Of a stretch of DNA of 64,000 nucleotides, positions 9,961 through 18,800 are shown one piece after another (the first letter of the stretch is position 1; the number at the start of each line of letters is the position of its first letter). A program made the position numbers and the translations under genes. Origin of the DNA: Aulostomus chinensis (taxonomy: Eukaryota > Chordata > Actinopteri > Syngnathiformes > Aulostomidae); assembly GCA_037954235.1 (NCBI GenBank), contig JBBMOA010000001.1:36362074-36426073 (forward strand). The letters are read 5' to 3'. The notes below the pieces were generated by a model. That model worked only from the letters and a program-made list of their open reading frames with translations. It did no database searches and had not been told where the DNA came from.

Positions 9961-10141
9961 GGTTCACCCTTGATGGGTCACCAGTCCATCCCAGGACCAA
10001 CACACACAGACAGACAACCATTCACACTCACAGTCATTTAGAGTGTCCAGGTAACCACTACCCTCTTGATGTCTTTGGACTGTGGGAGGAAGCTGGAGTA
10101 CCAGAGAGAACCCACACAGAGACAGGGAGAACCTGCAGGAG
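9961..10141 (-). repeat. Fish interspersed repeat, copy D
   Basis: Starts mid-family at GGTTCACCCTTGATGGGTCA and runs through ACAACCATTCACACTCACAG, GTCTTTGGACTGTGGGAGGA and CAGGGAGAACCTGCAGG. It is truncated on the left by the hAT-like end. Confidence 0.85.
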
Positions 10142-10149
10142 GGGTGGAG

Positions 10150-10277
10150 ATCGATGAGTCCTGGAGACGTTCAATAATGTCCACAACTTTGGCACCAGGA
10201 AGACAGCAGGTGATGGCACCTGGGAGTTCAACAGACCTGATGATTGAACCACCAATCACAAGGATTTCAGCCTCCAT
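10150..10277 (-). pseudogene. LINE ORF1 SGNH/esterase-like fragment
   Basis: The minus strand reads EAEILVIGGSIIRSVELPGA then ITCCLPGAKVVDIIERLQD. This resembles the start of the SGNH-hydrolase (esterase) domain carried in ORF1 of some fish non-LTR retrotransposons, where a GDS motif holds the nucleophile serine. Here the motif reads GGS, so the aspartate is replaced but the serine is kept. Only about 40 residues are recognisable before the reading runs into the fish repeat copy D. It is a dead fragment. Confidence 0.5.
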
Positions 10278-10559
10278 TGTAAACAGAGAGTTTAGATGAG
10301 AGAGAACCTGCTGTCAGCCTCACCAGTCAGGGCAGTGGCAGAGGCAGCAGAGTTGAATGAAGCAGGACCACCTGGCAGGTCTCAGCTGGAGGTGATGACA
10401 TCACTGGCCTCAGTCCTCACCAGTGCTCTGCCTAGCAACAGGGACGATGGGGAGAAACCAGTAGAAGCGCTCTGAGAGTTGGAGACAGCAGGAGAGAGAC
10501 CACGACAGTGTCACCCATGGGAAACTGTTGGATCCACTCAGGACAGGCTGGACAGACAC

Positions 10560-10684
10560 AGATCAAAGACAGAATTGATGATGATGTCATCAGGAGGCTT
10601 TGATAGTGTTTTTATTTGTACCTAGAATTCTGTCTTTGATGTCAGGAGGACATGAAAGAAACCCAATTGAGGAAAGTAGAGGGG
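10560..10684 (-). repeat. Inverted-repeat partner of 6300-6410
   Basis: Reverse-complement copy of 6300-6410, with GAATTCTGTCTTTGATGTCA and GGAGGACATGAAAGAAACCC on the plus strand. It has a ~20-bp insertion (GTTTTTATTTGTAC region) relative to the other copy. Confidence 0.8.
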
Positions 10685-11090
10685 AACATTCAGCTTCATT
10701 AGAAACACTTGAACTGTTGAACAGTAGAATTTGTTTGAAACAGTTTACAACACAGTGACAGGATTGAAGAGGGAAGGTTTTTGTGTTTTCAGTTTAATTC
10801 TAACTTAAAACTGGGCATGAACATTTTTAGTCGTTCATATTCTAACATACAGAGGAAGTCATGACATTCCCTTTTTTTTAACCTGTCCTGTTCAGGAAAT
10901 GGAAATGGAAATTTAGCTGCTATGTTGAATCAGAAAAACCTTTTGAAGTCTACTTTTGCTTCAGTCAGAAAGTGGACTGTTGTTAACTCTCACAATGGTT
11001 GGTGATTGTGGAGGAAGGAAGAATCCTTATGAACCTCTTTTTAACAGACACACATTTCTAAAGATGCAGGTTCATTTTATTTTGTTCTTT
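10685..11090. other. Intergenic DNA, nothing recognised
   Basis: AT-rich unique sequence between the inverted repeat and the initiator-type tRNA. No domain, repeat or RNA gene was recognised. Confidence 0.5.
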
Positions 11091-11162
11091 TAGCAGAGGA
11101 TGGTTTCGATCCATCGACCTCTGGGTTCTGGGCCCAGCACGCTTCCTCTGCACCACTCTGCT
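11091..11162 (-). tRNA. Initiator-type tRNA with CAG anticodon
   Basis: The 72-nt minus-strand sequence matches vertebrate initiator tRNA-Met along its length, but the anticodon is CAG (plus-strand 11128-11130), not CAT. Initiator hallmarks are intact: first pair A1-T72, three consecutive G-C pairs closing the anticodon loop (CTGGG/CCCAG), loop C at position 33, and a T loop ATCGAAA without the usual TTC. The D arm differs at two places (GGTGCAGAGGAAGCGT), with a G-T pair kept in the stem. Box B GGATCGAAACC is intact. A CAG anticodon would read CUG. No TTTT follows on the minus strand. It is either a pseudogene with a hit in the anticodon or a genuine non-AUG initiator variant. Confidence 0.85.
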
Positions 11163-11759
11163 CTACCATTGATGGTGCCAGGAGGCCTAAAAACACAAAA
11201 CACCAATTCAATCCAGGACCTTGGAGCCTAAACTGAAACTCCATCACCCGGTGGCTCTGCTGGGGCTCCCACAGGTGAGTGAGGCTGAGCTCCAGTCTGC
11301 TCTGAGGAGGCAGCAGACATCTGCACCACTCAGAGGTTTGGTTGGTGTCTTTGACAAAATCCCAACAAACTAAAATCCTGTTGAAGCAGGAAGTTCTAGT
11401 TGAACTCTCATCCACGTCACATGACCAAGAAAACCTCCTCTTTCATTCAGACCAGAACAGACAAACATAGAAACATTGTTTCAGCTTCTGATCAAACAAT
11501 AACATGTTCTTGTTTGTTTGTCATGTTCTATTAATCAGACTGATGATCTCTGGATGTTCTAGGAGGGGGGTCTGTTTCTGATGAAGCCTGTTTGGTCTGG
11601 GGGGGTTAAGATGGTGGGGCTGTTTCAGTTCTAGTGCTGAAGGCTTTCACCATGACAGTCAGACTCTCCTCTGTCCTTCATGGTCCCTCAAATGTGCAGT
11701 GTGGACCTCACACACTGAAATTTAGCCTGAAAAGTCTTCATGAAAAGCAGTGACTCAGA

Positions 11760-11833
11760 GTCTCTGTGGCGCAATCGGTCAGCGCGCTCGGCTGTTAACT
11801 GAGAGGCTGGTGGTTCGAGCCCACCCAGGGACG
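11760..11833 (+). tRNA. tRNA-Asn (GTT)
   Basis: A 74-nt cloverleaf beginning GTCTCTGTGGCGCAATCGGT with anticodon GTT at 11794-11796. The acceptor GTCTCTG pairs with CAGGGAC, the anticodon stem CTCGG/CTGAG has one G-T pair, and the T arm GGTGG TTCGAGC CCACC is perfect. Variable loop and D loop fit tRNA-Asn. No run of four T follows closely. This is one of the better-preserved tRNAs in the window. Confidence 0.93.
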
Positions 11834-12227
11834 ATGAACAGGCTCTACTGGTGCTTAGGAGTCGCTGTGTTAATGATCTGAATGTGGACGGACAGATTGA
11901 CCCTCCACAGCAGACTCATGTGACAGATCTCTGGATGAGACGCTTCAGTGTTAAATTTAGTTGTCGTGTGTCATGCAGTGTTGAGGAGGCCTGCTGGCTG
12001 TGGGTAAAGTGGGGGCTCAGAGTTTGTGGAGTCGGCTCTGGAATGAAGGGGGTCACTGTTTGGTTCTCAGATGCTCCAGCTCAGGTTAGCGAGGTGGTGG
12101 AGAAACCAGTGAGAGCTCTGCCAGCTGGAGCCTCTTGGGTCCTGGGAGGCTTCACTCCTGGAGGTGGAAATGATGAGGAGTTTTAAAATCTGCTCCTCTT
12201 TCACGCTGACTTGTTTTCTTGGGTTCC

Positions 12228-12982
12228 CTCTTTTATTCATGTGTGATTTTAGTCTCAGCTCTCTAAACCTGAATGGAGCCAGAACCCATTTTAAAAGAGC
12301 TGCTCTTTTAAACTCCTGGAGATCAAGAGGATCCTGCCATGTTTGTCCAGGAGACCCACAGCACAACAGTCAGTGAATGGGGATGCAGGCAGGCTTTTAA
12401 TGGGGGTCATTTGAAGTCCCAAGTCCAGTTGGAGCAGAGGGTGGAGTTTGATTCTCCAGGAGTTTTTGTTGTTGTTTTTTTCACCAGTTTCTTTTGATTT
12501 GGAGGAAATCATTCCAGGTGTTTGAAAGAAGGTGAGAGCAACTTTGGAAAATGTTCAACTGGTGTTTTTAAATGTCTTTGCACCAACAAATGGTGGACAG
12601 GACAGCTTTTGAGACATTTTAATGCCACCGTTTAACAGTGAATCTGCTGGTTTCCTGTTTTTAGGAGCTGATGGGAGCTGCACAGAGAAGCTCTTTGAGA
12701 CAGGAACCATTCAGAGCTCCATCCTGCTTCTTCCAGCAGGATCCACAGATCCACCAACACACCAGCTGTTTGATGAGTGGAGGCTTTTGACCAGGATTCC
12801 TAGACAGCACAGCTGGACTCACGCAACAGCTAACTTGTTAGCACCGACTAGACAGGAGCGCTTCTATGGTTTTACTCAGTGGTTCAATATTTTTAAGAGA
12901 TGTCCCATTCAGCCTGTGGGTTTGAGTGATCACTCTTCAGTCTCCTGTTCTGTTTTATTAAAATATTCATTTAAAAGCTCCT
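12228..12982 (+). pseudogene. L1/Tx1-like LINE endonuclease fragment
   Basis: Scattered pieces in shifting plus-strand frames spell the APE-type endonuclease of an L1/Tx1-like LINE, which nicks target DNA for reverse transcription. LSSLNLNGARTHFKRAALL at 12250-12310 matches the N-terminal strand. VFLNVFAPTN near 12566-12592 matches the middle. The block 12740-12980 gives HQLFDEWRLLTRIPRQHSWT, then RQERFYGFTQWFNIFKRC and GLSDHSSVSC, in which SDH is the C-terminal catalytic motif. Stops and frameshifts separate the pieces and no reverse transcriptase follows. The fragment ends at a GA-rich microsatellite. Confidence 0.7.
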
Positions 12983-13088
12983 GAGAGAGAGAGAGGGAGA
13001 GGGAGGGAGAGAGAGAGAGGGAGAGAGAGAGATAGAGGGAGGGAGAGAGAGAGGGAGAGAGAGAGAGGGCGGGAGGGAGGGAGAGAGA

Positions 13089-13124
<36 letters not shown>
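12981..13124. repeat. (GA)n / GGGA-rich simple repeat
   Basis: About 140 bp of GA and GGGA units with near-total strand asymmetry. It directly follows the LINE fragment. The Ser/Leu/Pro-rich ORF on the opposite strand (12971-13195) is a product of this composition. Confidence 0.95.
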
Positions 13125-13126
<2 letters not shown>

Positions 13127-13831
13127 CAAACTGATCTCAAACTTGACTTCAAAATTCTGATTATAATCATTTTTACTCCTTGATAGATTCATCACTGCAG
13201 TGTCATAGAGGGTCCATTACTATTGCAGTATATTAAAGAATATAAGAACGAGGTTACCATCCATGTAAATATAGTATTTCATGTATTGCAGTATATTTTC
13301 AAAGATATAACACTTTAATTTTTTTTAATAAGAGAGGCTTTAATGTCTGTCTTTGATGTCTAAACTCTGACTCTGATGTCATTGGTGGTGACTGAATTCT
13401 ACCCCCTGACAGACTGGGAAGGCTCCTATTGGTGATGTCATCATAAATACATGAAGGTCTTGTTTCAATGTTTTAACATTAAAGCTCATCTTGGTAAAAC
13501 AATCAAGTTACCTGAACTAAGTTCTTGAAAAAAATGACTGTCACTGACTTAAATAAATCAAATCTACTTCAAAGTTCCTTCTGTTGTCATAAGTCGGCCA
13601 TTTTAAGTGTACTTGTAGTTCCAGAACATTCCAAGAGGAGATGATATGAATCATGTTGTTAGATGAACTCTGTTCCTCTGCTTTGATGTTGGTGGACTGA
13701 GGGGAGTTTGCCTGAACCTGCTTGGACCTGCTGGCTCCTGCTCAGTCCCTCACTCAGCCTCACTCAGCCTCAGCAGCACGGCTCCACTGAGGACTGATTC
13801 AGGTTCCTTGCAACCAAATAGGAGGAGAGCT
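13125..13831. other. Intergenic DNA, no gene recognised
   Basis: AT-rich unique sequence with a few AATAAA-like words. No domain or RNA gene was recognised. Confidence 0.5.
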
Positions 13832-13881
13832 GAACCTTCTTGCTGGGAGGCCACAGTGCTGACCACTGCACTATTGTGTCC
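13832..13881 (-). repeat. Fish interspersed repeat, copy E (fragment)
   Basis: GAACCTTCTTGCTGGGAGGC followed by CACAGTGCTGACCACTGCAC is the head end of the family (compare 6246-6290). Confidence 0.7.
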
Positions 13882-13953
13882 CCTGAAAATGCCACCACCT
13901 TGTTGGGCTTTTCTGTAACAGCAAGCACACATGAACATAGCAGCTTCTTCACA

Positions 13954-14026
13954 GGGCTGGTGGCGCAATGGATAACGCGTCTGACTACGGATCAGAAGAT
14001 TCTCGGTTCAACTCCTGGCCAGCTCG
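13954..14026 (+). tRNA. tRNA-Arg (ACG)
   Basis: A 73-nt cloverleaf with anticodon ACG at 13987-13989 and the Arg body GTGGCGCAATGGATAACGCG and CTGACTACGGATCAG. The acceptor GGGCTGG pairs with CCAGCTC with one G-T pair. The T stem CTCGG/CCTGG has one mismatch and one G-T pair, and the T loop reads TTCAACT. No TTTT within 40 nt. Probably a real or recently real gene. Confidence 0.88.
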
Positions 14027-14229
14027 CTTTGAACTTTATACTGAGAAGATGAAGTGAGAACCACTGATCAAAGTCAGTGAAGTCCTCCCAGGTTCCCTCC
14101 TTGTCTGCTGGAAACATGAACACATGAATGATCCTGCTACCTCTCATGTTAAGCTGCACTTGACAGTGACAGCAGGAGAACAAAAATCCCAGTGTGTCAT
14201 CAACATTTCCTGTCAAATCAATGATAGAA

Positions 14230-14667
14230 GCTGTTGAATTTCTGGATCAGAACAAGGAGAAACCCACCCCTAGCAGCCAGAAAAGCAATCTGCATCTGAC
14301 AGCGTATACCAGTGAGGCCTGCACGGATCTCTACATAGGGGAAACCAAACAGCCCCTCAACAAGCGCATGGCCCAACATAGAAGAGCCAACTCTGGAGGA
14401 CAGGACTCAGCGGTTTTCCTCCACCTCAAGGAGGAAAGCCACTCCTTCCAGGACGACCATGTCCAAATACTCGACAGAGAGGACAGATGGTTTGAAAGAG
14501 GAGTTAAAGAAGCCATCCACGTCAGGATAGAGAAACCATCTTTGAACAGAGGAGGTGGACTGCGACATTTCCTTTCACCTATTTACAACCAAGTCCTTTC
14601 AAAGCTTCCCCAAAGAGCTCAGCTGAAAGACCCATGTGGAACGGCTGATGCCAGCACGGCCCATTAG
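14230..14667 (+). pseudogene. Penelope-like element GIY-YIG endonuclease (C-terminal fragment)
   Basis: The ORF 14194-14667 (157 aa) carries a GIY-YIG endonuclease domain of Penelope-like retroelements, the nuclease that cuts target DNA. Visible motifs are LYIGETKQPLNKRMAQHRRA (the YIG strand and the catalytic-Arg helix), EDRWFERGVKEAIHVRIEKP with the conserved Glu, and SLNRGGGLRHFLSP with the conserved Asn. The first strand, normally VY.V.C, reads LTAYTSEAC and looks degraded. The reverse transcriptase upstream is missing, so the copy is 5'-truncated, as is common for target-primed retroelements. It is not expected to make an active enzyme. Confidence 0.85.
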
Positions 14668-14954
14668 CATCTGAGTGGTCGGTGAAACTCCCTAATGACC
14701 ACCCCTGAAACTCCCTGACACCTCACAACGACTGTCGTTTGGGGAGGCCAGGTGAGTCTCGGGAGGGTCGTTTCCACCACAATAGCACTGACCACTCCCA
14801 CATAGGTTTATAAGCTGGAGCTTCCACACTCTCCACTAGAACTGATGAAGCCTCTCGGATGAGAGGTGAAACGTCTTCAAGATAACTTACGTCCAGTTGA
14901 CCAGATTTTACTTCGCTTCGATCTACGATGACCTGGATGAATGAGAACCTACAC
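14668..14954 (+). mobile_element. Penelope-like element 3' tail
   Basis: The untranslated tail continues from the endonuclease stop to ATGACCTGGATGAATGAGAA, a terminal motif I associate with fish Penelope-like elements. It contains a hammerhead-like core at 14842-14893 (separate entry). The tail passes within a few bases into the 43-bp satellite, with no unique DNA between. Confidence 0.7.
14842..14893 (+). ncRNA. Hammerhead-ribozyme-like core in Penelope tail
   Basis: CTGATGA (14842-14848), a 6-bp hairpin CCTCTC-GGAT-GAGAGG (14851-14866), then GAAAC (14868-14872) and a downstream ACGTC (14889-14893) are arranged as in a type I hammerhead. GAAA-CGT pairs with ACG-TC to give a 3-bp stem III. 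Hammerhead motifs with very short stem III are known in Penelope-like elements. Stem I is not convincing: the bases before CTGATGA (CTAGAA) do not pair with those after the putative cleavage site (CAGTTG). So the motif may be degenerate or inactive. Confidence 0.45.
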
Positions 14955-15467
14955 ATACATTACTGTCAGCATCACTTTGAGTTTATTAGCAACTATCACT
15001 ACATTACTGTTAGCATCATTTTGAGTTTATTAGCAATTCTTACGACATCACTGTAGCATTAAATTGAGTTCATTAGCAACTCTTACTAAATGACTGCCAG
15101 CATCACTGTGAGGTTGTTCGAAACACTTACTACATTACTGTAAGCATCACTGAGTTGATTCGCAACTATCACTACATTACTGTTAGCATCATCTTGAGTT
15201 CATTAGCAATTCTTCCGACATCACTGTCCCATCAGTTTGAGATCATTACCAATTCTTCTGACATCACTGTCGCATTATTTTGAGGTTCAAAGCAACTCTT
15301 ACTACATTACTGTAAGCATCACTGAGTTAATTAGCAACTATCACTACATTACTGTTAGCATCATTTTGAGTTCATTAGCAATTCTTCCGACATCACTGTA
15401 GCAATATTTTGAGGTTCGTAGCAACTTTTACTACATTACTGTCGCATTATTTTGAGGTTCGTAGCAA
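14955..15467 (+). repeat. Satellite array 2a, forward
   Basis: About 12 monomers of the ~43/44-bp satellite in forward orientation, starting immediately after the Penelope tail. The block ends at TTCGTAGCAA, where the orientation of the family switches. Confidence 0.93.
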
Positions 15468-15486
15468 CTGTGGGTAAAGTGGGGGC
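15468..15486. other. Satellite inversion junction, 19 bp non-satellite
   Basis: The spacer between forward and reverse satellite is CTGTGGGTAAAGTGGGGGC. The same 19 bases occur exactly at 11998-12016, 3.5 kb away in unique DNA, which suggests templated filler or recombination at the breakpoint. Confidence 0.8.
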
Positions 15487-15880
15487 ACTCAAGTGATGGT
15501 GACAGTCATGTAGTAAGAGTTTCTACGAACCTCAAAATAATGCGACAGTGATGTCAGAAGAATTGCTAAAGATCTCAAAATGATGCGACAGTGATGTCGT
15601 GAGAATTGCTCATAAACTCAAATAATGCAAACACTAATGTAGTGATAGTTGCTAATAAACTCAAAGTGATGCTGACAGTAATGTAGTAAGAGTTGCTACG
15701 AACCTCAAAATAATGTGACAGTGATGTCAGAAGAATTGCTAATGATCTCAAAATGATTCGAAAGTGATTTAGTAAGAATTGCTAATGAACTCAAAATGAT
15801 GCTAACAGTAATGGAGTGAACGTTTCGAATAACCTCAAAGTGATGCTGACAGTCATGTTGTAAGAGTTGCTACGAACCTC

Positions 15881-18800
15881 AAAATAATGCGACAGTAATG
15901 TAGTAAAAGATGCTACGAACCTCAAAATATTGCGACAGTGATGTCGGAAGAATTGCTAATGAACTCAAAATGATGCTAACAGTAATGTAGTGAAAGTTGC
16001 TAATCAAGTCAGTGATGCTTACAGTAATGTAGTAAGAGTTGCTACGAACCTCAAAATATTGCGACAGTGATGTCGGAAGAATTGCTAATGAACTCAAAAT
16101 GAGGCTAACAGTAATGTAGTGATAGTTACTAATCAACTCGGTGATGCTTAATGTAATGTAGTAAGTGTTTCAAATAACCTCAAAGTGATGGTGACAGTCA
16201 TGGAGTAAGAGTTTCTACGAACCTCAAAATAATGCGACAGTGATGTCAGAAGAATTGCTAAAGATCTCAAAATGATGCGACAGTGATTTAGTAAGAATTG
16301 CTCATGAACTCAAAATGATGCTAATAGTAATGGAGTGAACGTTTCGAATAACCTCAAAGTGATGCTGACAGTCTTGTACTAAGAGTTGCTATGAACCTCA
16401 AAATAATGCGACAGTGATGTCGGAAGAATTGCTAATGATCTCAAAATGATGCGACAGTAATGGAGTAAAAGATGCTAAGAACCTCAAAATATTGCGACAG
16501 TGATGTCGGAAGAATTGCTAATGAACTCAAGATAATGCTCACAGTAATGTAGTGATAGTTGCTAAGAAACTCAGTGATGCTTACAGTAATGTAGTAAGAG
16601 TTTCGAACAACCTCAAAGTGATGCTGACAGTCATTTAGTAAGAGTTGCTAATGAACTCAATTTAATGCTACAGTGATGTCGTGAGAATTGCTCAACAACT
16701 CAAAATGATGCTAACAGTAATGTAGTGATAGTTGCTAATAAACTCAAAGTGATGCTGAAAGTCATGTAGTAAAAGTTGCTACGAACCTCAAAATATTGCG
16801 ACAGTGATGTCGGAGGAATTGCGAATGAACTCAAAATGATGCTAACAGTAATGTAGTGATAGTTGCTAATAAACTCAAAGTGATGCTGACAGTCATGTAG
16901 TAAGAGTTGCTACGAACCTCAAAATATTGCGACAGTGATGTCGGAAGAATTGCTAATGATCTCAAAATGATGCGACAGTGATGTAGTAAGAATTGCTAAT
17001 GAACTCAAAATGATGCTAAAAGTAATGGAGTGAAACTTTCGAATAACCTCAAAGTGATGCTGACAGTCATGTAGTAAGTGTTGCTACGAACCTCAAAATT
17101 GCAACAGTAATGTAGTAAAGGTTGCTACGAACCTCAAAATATTGCGACAGTGATGTCGGAAGAATTGCTAATGAACTCAAAATGATGCTACAGTGATGTC
17201 GTGAGACTTGCTCAACAACTCAAAATGATGCTAACAGTAATGTAGTGATAGTTGCTAATAAACTCAAAGTGATGCTGAAAGTCATGTAGTAAAAGTTGCT
17301 ACGAACCTCAAAATATTGCGACAGTGATGTCGGAGGAATTGCGAATGAACTCAAAATGATGCTAACAGTAATGTAGTGATAGTTGCTAATAAACTCAAAG
17401 TGATGCTGACAGTCATGTCGTAAGAGTTGCTACGAACCTCAAAATATTGCGACAGTGATGTCGGAAGAATTGCTAATGATCTCAAAATGATGCGACAGTG
17501 ATGTAGTAAGAATTGCTAATGAACTCAAAATGATGCTAAAAGTAATGGAGTGAAACTTTCGAATAACCTCAAAGTGATGCTGACAGTCATGTAGTAAGTG
17601 TTGCTACGAACCTCAAAATTGCAACAGTAATGTAGTAAAGGTTGCTACGAACCTCAAAATATTGCGACAGTGATGTCGGAAGAATTGCTAATGAACTCAA
17701 AATGATGCTACAGTGATGTCGTGAGACTTGCTCATAAACTCAAATAATGCAAACACTAATGTAGTGATAGTTCTAATAAACTCAAAGTGATGCTGACAGT
17801 AATGTAGTAAGAGTTGCTATGAACCTTAAAATAATGCAACAATAATGTAGTAAGAGTTGCTACGAACCTCAAAATAATGTGACAGTGATGTCAGAAGAAT
17901 TGCTAATGATCTCAAAATGATTCGAAAGTGATTTAGTAAGAATTGCTGATAAACTCAAAATGATGCTAACAGTAATGGAGTGAACGTTTCGAATAACCTC
18001 AAAGTGATGCTGACAGTCATGTACTAAGAGTTGCTACAAACCTCAAAATAATGCGACAGTAATGGAGTAAAAGATGCGACGAACCTCAAAATATTGCGAC
18101 AGTGATGTCGGAAGAATTGCTAATGAACTCAAGATGATGCTAACAGTAATGTAGTGATAGTTGCTAAGAAACTAAGTGATGCTTCCAGTAATTTAGTGAT
18201 ACTTGCTAATAAAATCAACGTGATGCTGACAGTAATGTAGTAAGAATTGCTACGAACCTTAAAATAATGCGACAGTAATGTAGTAAAAGTTGCTACGAAA
18301 CTCAAAATATTGCGACAGTGATGTCGGAAGAATTACTAATGAACTCAAAATGATGCTAACAGTAATGTAGTGATAGTTGCTAATCAACTCAGTGATGCTT
18401 ACAGTAATGTAGTAAGTGTTTCGAATAACCTCAAAGTGATGCTGACAGTCATGTAGTAAGAGTTGCTAAGAACCTCAAAATGATGCGACAGTGATTTAGT
18501 AAGAATTGCTCATGAACTCAAAATGATGCTAACAGTAATGGAGTGAACGATTCGAATAACCTCAAAGTGATGCTGACAGTCTTGTACTAAGAGTTGCTAT
18601 GAACCTCAAAATAATGCGACAGTGATGTCGGAAGAATTGCTAATGATCTCAAAATGATGCGACAGTGATGTAGTAAGAATTGCTAATGAACTCAAAATGA
18701 TGCTACAGTGATGTCGTGAGAATCGCTCATAAACTCAAATAATGCAAACACTAATGTAGTGATAGTTGCTAATAAATTCAAAGTGATGCTGACAGTAATG

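Noticed and set aside
11077..11415. 112-aa minus-strand ORF
   Set aside because: Its C-terminal part is the tRNA gene read as protein; the rest has no recognisable domain.
12971..13195. Ser/Leu/Pro-rich ORF
   Set aside because: Antisense translation of the (GA)n simple repeat.
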